Positions 16,290 through 25,743 of a stretch of 40,894 nt of DNA are shown here, piece after piece (the first letter of the stretch is position 1; every line of letters starts with the position of its first letter). This DNA comes from Flavobacteriales bacterium (GTDB lineage: Bacteria > Bacteroidota > Bacteroidia > Flavobacteriales_D > Crocinitomicaceae). The notes under the pieces are model-generated. The model had not been told where the DNA came from. It ran no database searches and worked only from the letters and a program-made list of their open reading frames with translations. The position numbers were made by a program, and so were the translations under genes. The stretch lies in the NCBI GenBank assembly GCA_947470515.1, contig CANITF010000027.1:1-40894 (forward strand), read 5' to 3'.

Positions 16290-17642
16290 CTATTTCCCTA
16301 ACCAGTTATTTTTGAATGCACAATTTTGATAGGATAAATCAATTCGAATGTATGCATTACTAATTTTCGCTTTCACCCAATTGTTTATTAAGCGTTGTTT
16401 CTTGTCATTTTCGGCAGCACGTTTTATCAAAGCATAATCTTCTTTCAAATTTGCAATGTGAGGTTCTGTGCGATTCATCAAACGAACTATTCTGATTCCT
16501 TGTTTACGGTCATAAATATTTACATACATATTAGGCGAAGAATAATCACCTTTTTCCAATGCATCGGTCAATAGAAAGATTTGTTGATCTACTTGATTTA
16601 AATCCTCCATATCCCAAGTTTGTTCTCCTGTAATTGGATTAGTTATGATTCCTTTGTTTTGTTTTGTCATTTCATCATTTGAAAAGCGAACAACAGCTTC
16701 CTCCCAAGTGATTTTTTTTGCTATCAGCAATGCATAACATGAGTCCATCCCGATGATAGATTTTTCTAATTCATTACCATTAAATTCAGGAACAATAAGG
16801 ATATGCTGACAGATGTAATCATCACCTTTTCTGTCCAGAAGTTTAACAATGTGATAACCATAACTCGTTTCGAAAACATCAGAAATTTGACCAAGTGTTA
16901 AAGAGAAAACCGCTGCCTCAAAAGGTGGAACCATCATTCCTCTTGAACCTTCAATTTTACCTCCTTGAGGAGCACTTCCAGGGTCCATAGAGTGAATTCT
17001 GGCTTGCGTGTCAAAACTTTTACCACTCAAAATATTTTCTCTAATTCCCTCTAATTTCTCGAATGCTGCACTTTTGTCTGATTTTGTGATTTCAGGATAA
17101 TTTACAATCTGTTGGAAACTTAATTGCGCATTGATAAATGGAATTGAATCCTTTGGAATTGTAGCATAAAAATCTTGAACTTCTTTCGGAGTAACGGATA
17201 GATCACTAGAAATTGTTCTTTCCATCTCTTCTGCCATCAATCTTTCCTTAATAATTGGACGAAACTCTTCTTTTATTTGTCCAACAGTTTTGCCGTAAAA
17301 TGCTTCCATTTTTTCACGACTTCCAATTTGTTCTTCTAAAACACGTAAACGGTTTTCCATTTCTGAATCAACTTGTTCGTCAGTTATGACTAACGAATCC
17401 AATTTCGCTTGATTGATTAACAATTCCTGATACATTAATTCTTCTAGAACCTCACAATCCATGATTTTCCCCGAAGTAATTCCAGCTGCAATTGCCTGTT
17501 GTTTTTGAGCTTCAATATCAGATAAAAGAATAATATTGTCTCCAACCTGTGCAACTATTTTATCAACAATTTCGCCATTACTTTGACTAAACAATGAAGA
17601 ACTGATAAAGAGTGAAAGACTACAAATTAATTTTAATGTCAT
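16290..17642 (-). CDS. surA: SurA-like periplasmic peptidyl-prolyl isomerase/chaperone
   Basis: The signal peptide ends SSSLFSQ. Next come an N-terminal SurA-type helical domain (KIVAQVGDNIILLSDIEAQK onward, about 25-150), one clear parvulin domain (about 174-270, with GGKIEGSRGMMVPPFEAAVF and YGYHIVKLLD), and a second, more degenerate one (about 277-385, starting CQHILIVPE). At 450 aa it has SurA length. It should help outer-membrane proteins fold in the periplasm, which fits a genome rich in TonB receptors. Its start overlaps the preceding lipoprotein gene by 23 bp, so it is translated from the same message. Confidence 0.87.
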   Translation of the reverse strand: MTLKLICSLSLFISSSLFSQSNGEIVDKIVAQVGDNIILLSDIEAQKQQAIAAGITSGKIMDCEVLEELMYQELLINQAKLDSLVITDEQVDSEMENRLRVLEEQIGSREKMEAFYGKTVGQIKEEFRPIIKERLMAEEMERTISSDLSVTPKEVQDFYATIPKDSIPFINAQLSFQQIVNYPEITKSDKSAAFEKLEGIRENILSGKSFDTQARIHSMDPGSAPQGGKIEGSRGMMVPPFEAAVFSLTLGQISDVFETSYGYHIVKLLDRKGDDYICQHILIVPEFNGNELEKSIIGMDSCYALLIAKKITWEEAVVRFSNDEMTKQNKGIITNPITGEQTWDMEDLNQVDQQIFLLTDALEKGDYSSPNMYVNIYDRKQGIRIVRLMNRTEPHIANLKEDYALIKRAAENDKKQRLINNWVKAKISNAYIRIDLSYQNCAFKNNWLGK

Positions 17643-18483
17643 GTTTTTTCTTAGTGTTAAGTATCAATTTCGATTCAATTTCTTCTTTAATTTTATTTAT
17701 TCTTTTCGAAAGTATGATTTCCCTTATTTGAGGTTTTAAAAAATCAAATGGGGGAGCTGAATCTTTTAATTTATAATCTAAAATATTTATAAAATAAGTA
17801 AATTCTTCATCCGAAAAATAAGTTTTTGTTCTGTTTAAAACGATGTTGTCCCTGTTAAAGTTTTTCAAAGGAACATCTTTTGTTAAATCATTAAAATAAA
17901 TCCATTGCTCATCATCGAAATAAAAGTTTTCCGCATAAAGTTTAGCATAAGAATTCATTTTCGAAAGATCTTTATCATTTTTTAACAGGTAATGATTACT
18001 AATTTCTTTTTCTATTGGAACTCCAACTGGAACCTTTAAATAGAGTGCCTTTACAAGATAATCTTGTAATTCGAATTCGTTTTTATGCTCATTATAATAC
18101 TTCGTAAGCTCCTTTTCTGTAATAACAGTATCAACTTGTCTAGTGATAGCATCTTCTTCTAAATAGTATTTAGACAATTCTCCAGCAAATGCTTGTGCAC
18201 GCATTTCTACTAATTTTGCTTGTGATGCATTATTATTGAGTAATTCTAGTCGCAATGCCTCTTGTTCTACCCATTGCTCTACAAATTGCTCCTTTGCTTT
18301 CTCACTCTTGATATCATAGCCTAAATGATCCATCAGAATCAAAGCTTCGCTTTCTAAAAGTTCAACATCATCTACTTGGGCAATAACTTTATCACCATTA
18401 CTACAAGAAGAAAGTAGTGTAAAACAAAACAGGCTGACGACAAAGCCAGCCTGTTTCAAAAGATATGTGTTTTTATTTACCAA
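17620..18483 (-). CDS. Lipoprotein of the folding-factor operon, SurA_N-like without a clear PPIase domain
   Basis: The lipobox LLSSC places the acylated Cys at residue 27. The mature part begins KVIAQVDDVELLESEAL, similar to the first strand and helix of SurA/PpiD N-terminal domains. Helices rich in E, Q and K follow (EQFVEQWVEQEALRLELL). The stretch VITEKELTKYYNEHKNEFEL is the usual linker before a parvulin domain. However, the expected parvulin signatures (HIL, GGxLG, FGYHI) are missing from the C-terminal half. It overlaps both neighbours (11 bp and 23 bp), so the three products are made together. I read it as a membrane-anchored holdase that lost, or never had, isomerase activity. Confidence 0.7.
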   Translation of the reverse strand: MVNKNTYLLKQAGFVVSLFCFTLLSSCSNGDKVIAQVDDVELLESEALILMDHLGYDIKSEKAKEQFVEQWVEQEALRLELLNNNASQAKLVEMRAQAFAGELSKYYLEEDAITRQVDTVITEKELTKYYNEHKNEFELQDYLVKALYLKVPVGVPIEKEISNHYLLKNDKDLSKMNSYAKLYAENFYFDDEQWIYFNDLTKDVPLKNFNRDNIVLNRTKTYFSDEEFTYFINILDYKLKDSAPPFDFLKPQIREIILSKRINKIKEEIESKLILNTKKKHDIKINL

Positions 18484-20428
18484 CCGAGTATAATACTGCG
18501 TCGTAAATTTTCACTGCATGTTTTTTATTTAGTTCTTCCAACCACGTTTTTTCAAGATAATTCTGATAATCGGAAGTAGTAGCTCCTTTTGCTTCACTAA
18601 ACTCTTTGTTTTTTGGTGCTAGTTTTTCATTCACTTTCACAACATAAACTTTTCCATCAAACATATACGATTTATTTATTCCAATAGTTAAATTTTGGTC
18701 TTTCAAAAATGAAGTTTGTTCAGTATCGAATTTATTTGTTCTGACACGTAAGTTTAATTCACTTTCCTTGTTGATCAAGTCTAATACATGTTTTGAATTG
18801 ATTGTGTCGTTTTTAATCATTTTAGTCACTTGGTCAGCAATTTGTTGGTTAAGGCATTCATATACAATTGCATCTATACGATTTCCCCACATGTATTTAG
18901 AACGATTTTGTTCAAAATATTCTTTTAAACCAACAGTGTCTTTCATCGCTTTGTTCCAAACTTTATCTGACATCACTTCATAGAGTAATATACCATCATG
19001 ATATTCAGTTATTAAAGCTTTAAAATCTGGATATTTACCTTCTAATTTTGTTTCCTCATAACCCAAAATCGCTTCTTTTTCCCAATTTTTAAATTGTGAT
19101 TTAACCGTTGCACTATTTTCATCCTTTCTAACAGCACGGTAATTATTTTCTAGGAATGTAGCGAAGTCTTGTTGACCAAATTTTTGACCATCAAGCGTAA
19201 AAAGTGGTTTATCAGATTTTAATTCATCCGCATTCCATTTACCAACATAATAGTTTGTATCTAAATTTTGCACAAACCATTTTACATTTTTCTTTGATTT
19301 ATCTTGATATTTGTAATCCTTTTTCAATTTAAGCACGAATGAATCTTGTGTTTTCTTAGATCTTTCGTCACGATTAACTTTGTTTGTTAATTCCTTTTTC
19401 ATATCATCAAATGATTTCACATCATTCCATTCCAATTTTTTAATAATATGATAACCGTAGTCTGTTCTAACCGGCATGCTATATTCACCATTATTTTTTA
19501 AGCTAAACGCCGCATCTTCAAATGAAGGAACCATTCGTGTTGTTGAACCTGTACCAAATGGAGGAAGTTCACCACCTTTTTGATTTGAACTTGGATCATC
19601 AGAAAATTCTTTAGCCATTTCTTCAAACTTCGCTCCTGCGCTCAGTTTAGAATAGATTTCATTGATTTTTTTCTCAGCATTTTTAAATTCTTCTTCTGTA
19701 GCTGTTTTTGGAACTGCAACCATTATATGGGCAGCTTTTATTGTACCTCTTGCTGGACGTCTGTCCGTAACTTTGATGATATGATATCCAAATCGCGTTC
19801 TAAATGGCTCAGAAACCGTTCCTGTGCCTGTATTGTATGCTTTGTCTTCGAATGGATATACCATTTGAAAAGCGTTGAAGTAACCCAAGTCTCCACCATT
19901 ATTAACAGCAGATGGATCTTCAGAACCATTTTTACCTTTTGCAACAGCTGCGAAATCTTCACCTTTCTCAATTCGTTTTTTTAAACCAATTATTCTGTTG
20001 TATGCTGCTAAAGTATCAGCTGGAGCTGCATTTGACTCTATTCTAATAAGAATATGTGAAGCTCTAACTTCAGTTTTTGTACGGTCATATGCTTCTTTTA
20101 CCAATTCTTCATTTTTCGCAGCATCTACTAGATAAGGAAGAGCTAATTGCTTGCGATATCCTTCTAATTCTTTACTCAATTTTGGAATTGTATCGTATCC
20201 TAATGCCTCAGCTTCAGCAACCTTTAATTTGAATTTTACAAATAACTGCATATATTCATCTAAAGCGGCTTTATCGTATTTAGGTTCTGTATTGTTCTTT
20301 AAATAGATTTGTAAAAATTCAGATTTGGTAACAGGTTTACCATCTATTTCCATCAAGATAGGATCTTGTTGTGCTCTTACTCCTATGCTCAATAATATTC
20401 CAAATACAATTAATAAATTCTTTTTCAT
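18473..20428 (-). CDS. PpiD-like periplasmic peptidyl-prolyl isomerase with two parvulin domains
   Basis: The signal peptide ends LSIGVRAQ. The N-terminal chaperone helices (about 22-115) include FLQIYLKNN and YMQLFVKFKLKVAEAEALGY. Two parvulin domains follow. The first (about 121-222) starts RASHILIRIE and has GGDLGYF and FGYHIIKV. The second (about 230-340) starts KAAHIMVAVP and has GGELPPFGTG and YGYHIIKK. The last 300 residues are a helical extension without a known domain. It is exported to the periplasm. A well-formed promoter lies 27-55 bp upstream (20455-20483). It is the first gene of a five-gene transcript ending in the DUF2007 protein. Confidence 0.87.
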   Translation of the reverse strand: MKKNLLIVFGILLSIGVRAQQDPILMEIDGKPVTKSEFLQIYLKNNTEPKYDKAALDEYMQLFVKFKLKVAEAEALGYDTIPKLSKELEGYRKQLALPYLVDAAKNEELVKEAYDRTKTEVRASHILIRIESNAAPADTLAAYNRIIGLKKRIEKGEDFAAVAKGKNGSEDPSAVNNGGDLGYFNAFQMVYPFEDKAYNTGTGTVSEPFRTRFGYHIIKVTDRRPARGTIKAAHIMVAVPKTATEEEFKNAEKKINEIYSKLSAGAKFEEMAKEFSDDPSSNQKGGELPPFGTGSTTRMVPSFEDAAFSLKNNGEYSMPVRTDYGYHIIKKLEWNDVKSFDDMKKELTNKVNRDERSKKTQDSFVLKLKKDYKYQDKSKKNVKWFVQNLDTNYYVGKWNADELKSDKPLFTLDGQKFGQQDFATFLENNYRAVRKDENSATVKSQFKNWEKEAILGYEETKLEGKYPDFKALITEYHDGILLYEVMSDKVWNKAMKDTVGLKEYFEQNRSKYMWGNRIDAIVYECLNQQIADQVTKMIKNDTINSKHVLDLINKESELNLRVRTNKFDTEQTSFLKDQNLTIGINKSYMFDGKVYVVKVNEKLAPKNKEFSEAKGATTSDYQNYLEKTWLEELNKKHAVKIYDAVLYSVGK

Positions 20429-20454
20429 TTGAGTTTTTGATTTAATTAATAGGT

Positions 20455-20483
20455 CAAAAATAATTTTAACGGTTAATATACAA
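20455..20483 (-). promoter_or_regulatory. Promoter of the folding-factor operon
   Basis: On the minus strand TTG (20483-20481) is followed after 18 bp by TATTTTTG (20462-20455), an exact TAnnTTTG match. It lies in the 68-bp gap between guaB and the PpiD-like gene, so that operon can be transcribed independently of guaB. Confidence 0.65.
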
Positions 20484-20496
20484 TTTTATTTAACGT

Positions 20497-21969
20497 TTAT
20501 TTAATACTATAGTTTGGTGCTTCTCTTGTAATGGTCACATCATGTGGGTGAGACTCTCTTACACCAGCAGAGGTAATACGGACAAATTTAGCTCCTTTTA
20601 ATTTCTCAATCGTTGGAGCACCACAATATCCCATTCCGGCTCTTAATCCACCAATAATTTGATACATCACTTCCATCAAGTTTCCTTTATAAGGCACACG
20701 ACCAGAAATTCCTTCAGGAACTAATTTTTTGATGTCATCTTCTGCATCTTGAAAATAACGGTCTTTAGATCCTTTTTGCATTGCTTCTAAAGAGCCCATT
20801 CCACGATACGACTTGAATTTTCTTCCTTCGTAAATGATTGTTTCACCTGGAGATTCTTCAACTCCAGCAAACATAGAACCTACCATTATGGTGTCCGCCC
20901 CAGCAGCAATAGCCTTTACAATATCACCAGTATAACGAATTCCTCCATCTGCAATAACCGGTACACCAGTTCCTTCTAATGCTTTCGCTACCTCGTTAAC
21001 AGCAGACAATTGAGGAACACCGACTCCTGCAATGATACGTGTAGTGCAAATTGATCCAGGCCCAATTCCAACTTTAACACCATCAGCTCCAGCTTCAGCT
21101 AAATATTTTGCGGCTTCAGCTGTAGCAATATTCCCGACGATAACTTCTAATTTTGGATGAATTGATTTTACTTCTTTTAATTTTTCAACTACTCCTTTTG
21201 TATGTCCGTGAGCAGTGTCAATTACAATCGCATCAACCCCAGCTTCAACCAAAGCGTTAACACGTTCGATAGTATCTGGCGTAACACCAACTGCAGCTGC
21301 AACACGTAAACGACCGTATGAATCTTTACAAGAATTAGGGTACATTTTAACTTTTACAATATCTCTATATGTAATCAAACCAATCAATTTATTATTGGCA
21401 TCAATAACAGGTAATTTTTCAATCTTTTTTTGTTGAAGGATATCTTCCGCTTTTTTCAGATCTGTTCCGTCAATAGTAGTAATGATGTTTTCAACTGTCA
21501 TTACTTCACGAATTGGCCGATCAAAGTTTTTTTCAAAGCGCAAATCACGATTCGTTATAATTCCTTTTAATTGTCGATTCTCATCAATTACAGGTATTCC
21601 TCCAATGCCATTTTCTTTCATCAAATGCAAAGCGTCTTTAACAAATGCATTTTCTGAAAGTGTAACTGGATCTAAGATCATTCCACTTTCAGATCGCTTA
21701 ACTTTTCGAACTTCTAATGCTTGTTCAGCAATCGACATGTTTTTGTGAATAACTCCAATTCCTCCTTGTTGTGCAATCGCAATAGCCAATTTTGCTTCTG
21801 TAACGGTATCCATTGCAGCAGAAAGGATTGGCGTATTTAATTCTATGTTTCGAGTAAGTTTGCTTTTTAACTGAACATCTCTTGGAAGAACCTCTGAATA
21901 AGCAGGAACTAAAAGTACGTCATCGTACGTTAAGCCTTCTTTAATTTGATCGATGTTTGAAAGTGACAT
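20497..21969 (-). CDS. guaB: Inosine-5'-monophosphate dehydrogenase
   Basis: At 490 aa it has full bacterial IMPDH length. It converts IMP to XMP with NAD+, the committed step of GMP synthesis, in the cytosol. The N-terminus [20 protein letters not shown] is typical. A CBS-domain pair occupies about residues 97-205. The catalytic loop [12 protein letters not shown] carries the nucleophile Cys308. The phosphate-binding [11 protein letters not shown], the flap region [16 protein letters not shown] and the C-terminal [14 protein letters not shown] follow. A -7 element lies at 21999-22006. The gene is followed by the folding-factor operon, which has its own promoter. Confidence 0.97.
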   Translation of the reverse strand: MSLSNIDQIKEGLTYDDVLLVPAYSEVLPRDVQLKSKLTRNIELNTPILSAAMDTVTEAKLAIAIAQQGGIGVIHKNMSIAEQALEVRKVKRSESGMILDPVTLSENAFVKDALHLMKENGIGGIPVIDENRQLKGIITNRDLRFEKNFDRPIREVMTVENIITTIDGTDLKKAEDILQQKKIEKLPVIDANNKLIGLITYRDIVKVKMYPNSCKDSYGRLRVAAAVGVTPDTIERVNALVEAGVDAIVIDTAHGHTKGVVEKLKEVKSIHPKLEVIVGNIATAEAAKYLAEAGADGVKVGIGPGSICTTRIIAGVGVPQLSAVNEVAKALEGTGVPVIADGGIRYTGDIVKAIAAGADTIMVGSMFAGVEESPGETIIYEGRKFKSYRGMGSLEAMQKGSKDRYFQDAEDDIKKLVPEGISGRVPYKGNLMEVMYQIIGGLRAGMGYCGAPTIEKLKGAKFVRITSAGVRESHPHDVTITREAPNYSIK

Positions 21970-21998
21970 GTGAACCTATTTTTTTAAATAAATTCTTG

Positions 21999-22006
21999 CA
22001 AATGTA
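21999..22006 (-). promoter_or_regulatory. -7 element of guaB
   Basis: On the minus strand TACATTTG matches TAnnTTTG, 30 bp upstream of the guaB start codon. The -33 region is A-rich without a clear TTG. Confidence 0.5.
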
Positions 22007-22106
22007 GTGTTTTTTTTGTGAATTATAAAGCTTTGAGTTTTCGTTTTTTAGAGAAAATTATTTTGTTTTTGTTTTGTTAATTTATTCAAAAAGTTTTTGA
22101 TGCTTC

Positions 22107-22793
22107 ATGAATAAACACTACTCTTGTTTAACAAAGAAAGTTATGTGTAAATTGATATTTATTCTTTTATTCTCATTGACTATTGCTTCGATGAATTCAT
22201 TTACTCAAAATTCAGAAGCTAAACAGGATGATTCTTTAAAATTAATTCAACTTTCAGGGGTAGTAATTTCGGAAGGAGATTTAACGCCATTATCCTATAC
22301 TACTGTTTATGATAAAACATCTCAAAGAGGCGTTATAGCAGATTATTACGGATTTTTCTCAATGGTTACTTTTCCTGGAGATACTTTGTTGTTTTCTGGT
22401 TACAGCTTTAAAACATCTACTTATATTGTTCCTGATACGTTAAAAGAAAATCGCTATTCAATAATCCACATGTTGGTAAAAGATACCGTGAATCTGCCTG
22501 AAGTTACTGTTTATCCATGGCCATCCCGTGAAGATTTTGCACGTTCTTTTGTTGAAATGCAACCATATGAAGATGCTTTACGCAGGGCTCAGCGAGAATT
22601 ATCTGGTGAAAGTTTGGCATTTGTTGCAGCTCGACTCGATAATGATGCTTCTTTAGCAATGGGGTATACAAATAATCAACGGTACACGAAATTGTATACG
22701 AATGGTCAGCTTCCTGCAAATAATTTATTGAATCCGTATTCTTGGGCAAAATTAATTCAAGATTGGAAAGCAGGGAAATTGTCGAAACAGTAA
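22107..22793 (+). CDS. Exported protein with carboxypeptidase-regulatory-like domain
   Basis: The domain at about 47-125 starts IQLSGVVISEGDLTPLSYTT and runs through GVIADYYGFFSMVTFPGDTL, the pattern of the carboxypeptidase D regulatory-like fold found at the N-terminus of TonB receptors. Here it stands alone, followed by VNLPEVTVYPWPSREDFARS and an uncharacterised helical C-terminus. The first ATG is 22107. ATG 22143 (MCKLIFILLFSLTIAS) gives a tighter signal peptide and has a purine-rich AAGAAAG upstream, so it may be the true start. Its function is unknown; such proteins are usually periplasmic or outer-membrane attached. It is monocistronic and converges on an HD-domain gene across a long hairpin element. 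Confidence 0.75.
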   Translation: MNKHYSCLTKKVMCKLIFILLFSLTIASMNSFTQNSEAKQDDSLKLIQLSGVVISEGDLTPLSYTTVYDKTSQRGVIADYYGFFSMVTFPGDTLLFSGYSFKTSTYIVPDTLKENRYSIIHMLVKDTVNLPEVTVYPWPSREDFARSFVEMQPYEDALRRAQRELSGESLAFVAARLDNDASLAMGYTNNQRYTKLYTNGQLPANNLLNPYSWAKLIQDWKAGKLSKQ

Positions 22794-22797
22794 ATTT

Positions 22798-22904
22798 AGT
22801 TGCGAGTTACTAATTGCAAGTTATTAGTTGCACAATTGGTTTCAGAATTCGATTAATTATATTGGTTCAAAAACTAGCAACTTGTAATTCGCAACTACTA
22901 ACTT
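22798..22904. repeat. Word-repeat hairpin element A between convergent genes
   Basis: The left arm (about 22798-22832) is made of AGTTGCGAGTTACTAATTGC-type words. The right arm (about 22872-22904) carries the complement (CTAGCAACTTGTAATTCGC and so on). A core of 25 bases at 22856-22880 is the reverse complement of 28403-28427 with two mismatches, so this is an inverted copy of element B. It fills the gap between the stops at 22793 and 22906 and may act as a two-way terminator. Confidence 0.7.
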
Positions 22905-22905
22905 T

Positions 22906-24147
22906 TTAATTAACTGGATAACACAAAAAGTACTTCTCAACTGGATTCGCTAAAGCAGAAATATTCAAATTGTCAGAAGCTTTACTTAAATCAATGATTT
23001 CTCCATTTTTCATGAGCATATTGATGTTTTGCTTTTTCTCATTGTAAGCATTATTGCTCAAAACATCAGAGTATACGAAGAAATCAACTTCATCTTGACC
23101 TAGTTCGAATTGCTTAGAAACTATATCTTTTTCATGATTAATTCGTTCAGCAGTAAATGGCTTTTTAGAGATTTCAATTTTAAATAAATCACGATTCACT
23201 AATCTTTTTGCAAGTGTTGAAAGAACTTTATCAGAGTGATTTTGCCATACTTTTATCGCTCCAAGTATGTCGTAATCATCCAAATTAGCAAATTTATCAA
23301 GTACACTAGGGTCTGATTGAAAATCTTTTTGGGTAACGTCATTTTTCAAGAAAAACAAAAGTGTAGGACTAGCGAATAATTCTTCACCATTCTTTACTAC
23401 TTGTTTAGCTCGTCTTAATGTGTGAATTAGCATGAATTCTGCAGCCACAACCGTTTTGTGTAAATACACCTGCCAATACATTAAACGGCGCGCAACAATG
23501 AATTTTTCTATTGAATAGATTCCTTTTTCTTCCAATACCAAATTTCCATTGTGAACATTAATCATTTCTATCAAACGATCACTACCAATAATTCCTTCAC
23601 TAACGCCAGTATAAAAACTATCACGGTTCAAGTAATCCAACCTGTCCATGTCTAATTGACTTGAAACTAATTGGTGTAAAAAAGGCTTAGGATGTTCATT
23701 TTTGAAAATCAATAACGCTTGATCCATGTCACTTCCAAATTCCTTACTCAATCTTTCAATAAAAAAACTGGATATTTCTTCGTGACTCACTCCACTAACA
23801 ATATCGTATTCTAAAGCATGACTAAATGGTCCATGACCAATATCGTGCAACAGGATTGCCGTTAAAACAGCTCTTTCTTCAATTTCTGTGATTTCATGAC
23901 CTTTCCTGCGAATTGTTGCAATTGCTAATGTCATCAAGTGCATTGCTCCAAGTACGTGATGAAAACGGGTGTGCAAAGCGCCTGGATAAACAAGGTGGCT
24001 CATGCCTAATTGCATGATGCGTCGAAGTCGTTGCATGTATGGATGCTCGATCAAATCAAAAATAAACTCGTCTGGAATTGAAATAAAACCATAGACTGGG
24101 TCGTTAAAAATTTTCTTTTTGTTATTTCGGTTGAGAATCGGTCGCAA
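22906..24147 (-). CDS. HD-domain phosphohydrolase (dGTPase/SAMHD1-like)
   Basis: The metal-binding HD motif is clear: HTRFHHVLGAMHLM, then AILLHDIGHGPFSHALE, and later the aspartate in SSQLDMDRLDYLNRD. The start IFNDPVYGFISIPDEFIFDL and HPYMQRLRRIMQLG match the family whose members hydrolyse dNTPs or related phosphoesters in the cytosol. The start is not obvious. I prefer TTG 24147 (413 aa), which fits the family's usual N-terminus and lies behind a TAGTTTTG promoter element (24178-24171). An ATG at 24195 would overlap the divergent porX start by two bases, and an even longer frame reaches 24249 inside porX. Confidence 0.85.
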   Translation of the reverse strand: MRPILNRNNKKKIFNDPVYGFISIPDEFIFDLIEHPYMQRLRRIMQLGMSHLVYPGALHTRFHHVLGAMHLMTLAIATIRRKGHEITEIEERAVLTAILLHDIGHGPFSHALEYDIVSGVSHEEISSFFIERLSKEFGSDMDQALLIFKNEHPKPFLHQLVSSQLDMDRLDYLNRDSFYTGVSEGIIGSDRLIEMINVHNGNLVLEEKGIYSIEKFIVARRLMYWQVYLHKTVVAAEFMLIHTLRRAKQVVKNGEELFASPTLLFFLKNDVTQKDFQSDPSVLDKFANLDDYDILGAIKVWQNHSDKVLSTLAKRLVNRDLFKIEISKKPFTAERINHEKDIVSKQFELGQDEVDFFVYSDVLSNNAYNEKKQNINMLMKNGEIIDLSKASDNLNISALANPVEKYFLCYPVN

Positions 24148-24170
24148 TTGAATAATTTTAAAATCAAATT

Positions 24171-24178
24171 CAAAACTA
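24171..24178 (-). promoter_or_regulatory. Possible -7 element of the HD-phosphohydrolase gene
   Basis: On the minus strand TAGTTTTG matches TAnnTTTG and lies in the 46-bp gap between the divergent porX start and the proposed TTG start at 24147. It supports the shorter HD protein. Confidence 0.4.
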
Positions 24179-24193
24179 TAAAATAAAGCGCAC

Positions 24194-25741
24194 ATGCAAG
24201 GCAAAATACTTTGGGCAGATGATGAAATCGATTTGTTGAAACCACACATTCTATTTTTAGAATCAAAAGGTTATACGGTTGATTCAGTGAATAATGGTTC
24301 TGATGCCGTTGATAAGAGCAATGAAAACACCTATGATATTATTTTTCTGGATGAGAATATGCCTGGAATTTCGGGTATTGAAGCGTTGACGAGAATTAAA
24401 GAAACAAAGCCGTATGTGCCGGTTGTAATGATCACAAAAAGTGAAGAGGAACATATCATGGAGGAAGCAATCGGGAGTAAAATAGCCGATTATTTGATCA
24501 AACCTGTAAATCCAAATCAGATCCTACTGAGTTTAAAAAAGAATTTAGACCATAGTAAATTGATTTCTCAAAAGACAAATTCGAATTATCAGCAAGAGTT
24601 TCGTCAGCTAGGAACTCTATTAAATGGTCGTTTGGATTCAAAAGAATGGACTGAAGTGTATTCAAAATTGGTTTTTTGGGAACTTGAATTGGAGAAAATT
24701 GAAGATTCAGGAATGCGTGAAATTCTGAGCATGCAAAAGAAAGAAGCAAATGATTTATTTTCCCGTTACGTGCAGCGAAACTATGAAGATTGGTTACATG
24801 GAGATGATGATGCTCCTCAGATGCTTCATTCCTTAATCAAGGATAAAATTGCTCCTTTTATTGGAAAAGAAAAAACGTTTGTTTTGGTAATTGATAACCT
24901 GCGTTTTGACCAATGGAAAGTATTACAACCAATCTTTTCAAAATATTTTTCTTTGGAAACGGAAGAAATTATTTATTCGATTCTACCGACAGCTACACAT
25001 TATGCTAGAAATGCATTTTTTGCTGGCTTGATGCCAAGTGAAATTGAGAAAAAATTTCCAACCCTTTGGAAAAATGAAGATGAAGAAGGCGGGAAAAATA
25101 TGCACGAAAAAGATTTTCTCGATGCGAATTTGAAGCGTTTGGGCAAAAATGTAAAATGGTCGTACAATAAAATCACCAATCTAGACGCTGGAAAACGATT
25201 ATTGGATAACATGAATCAATTGAAAGAAAATGATGTCAATTTTATCGTTTACAATTTTGTTGATATGCTTTCTCATGCGCGAACAGAAATGGAAGTTATC
25301 CGCGAATTAGCCGATGATGAAGCAGCTTATCGTTCGCTGACCTTGTCTTGGTTCGAACATTCAGCCTTGCACGATATCGTAAAGAAAATTGCTGAATTTG
25401 GAGCTAAATTGGTCATCACAACCGACCATGGAACAATTCGTGTGACAAATCCGGTGAAAATTGTCGGTGAACGAAATACGAATTCGAATTTGCGCTACAA
25501 AGTTGGTCGTGGATTATCGTACAATGAAAAAGAAGTGTTCAGAGTTGCAAATCCGGCAGATGCATTTCTACCAAAAGGGAAAATGTCAACAGAATTTGTT
25601 TTTGCGAAAGAGAGCGATTTCTTCGTTTATCCTAATAATTACAACCATTTCGTTAATTATTATGGTCAAACATTTCAGCATGGTGGAATTTCTTTAGAAG
25701 AAATGTTGATTCCTTTTGTTATTATGAATCCTAAAAAATAA
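24194..25741 (+). CDS. porX: PorX, T9SS response regulator with PglZ-type effector domain
   Basis: The receiver domain occupies about 1-125: acidic pocket ADDE at 8-11, phosphoacceptor Asp53 in IIFLDENMPG, conserved Thr in VVMITKSEE and Lys in DYLIKPVNP. A helical linker follows, then a PglZ/alkaline-phosphatase-type domain (about 205-515) with metal-ligand stretches TFVLVIDNLRFDQWKVL, SILPTATHYARN, NFVDMLSHAR, VITTDHGTIRV and FQHGGISLEEMLIPF. At 515 aa it has PorX length. PorX is the response regulator paired with the PorY kinase and is needed for T9SS function; its PglZ domain is reported to be a zinc-dependent phosphodiesterase. porY is not in this window. T9SS cargo genes elsewhere in the window fit the assignment. 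Confidence 0.95.
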   Translation: MQGKILWADDEIDLLKPHILFLESKGYTVDSVNNGSDAVDKSNENTYDIIFLDENMPGISGIEALTRIKETKPYVPVVMITKSEEEHIMEEAIGSKIADYLIKPVNPNQILLSLKKNLDHSKLISQKTNSNYQQEFRQLGTLLNGRLDSKEWTEVYSKLVFWELELEKIEDSGMREILSMQKKEANDLFSRYVQRNYEDWLHGDDDAPQMLHSLIKDKIAPFIGKEKTFVLVIDNLRFDQWKVLQPIFSKYFSLETEEIIYSILPTATHYARNAFFAGLMPSEIEKKFPTLWKNEDEEGGKNMHEKDFLDANLKRLGKNVKWSYNKITNLDAGKRLLDNMNQLKENDVNFIVYNFVDMLSHARTEMEVIRELADDEAAYRSLTLSWFEHSALHDIVKKIAEFGAKLVITTDHGTIRVTNPVKIVGERNTNSNLRYKVGRGLSYNEKEVFRVANPADAFLPKGKMSTEFVFAKESDFFVYPNNYNHFVNYYGQTFQHGGISLEEMLIPFVIMNPKK

Positions 25742-25743
25742 AA

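Noticed and set aside
22504-22749. Minus-strand ORF inside the 22107 gene, and similar opposite-strand frames elsewhere (for example 886-1170, 29537-29971)
   Set aside because: They lie wholly within well-supported genes and show no domain or promoter of their own.
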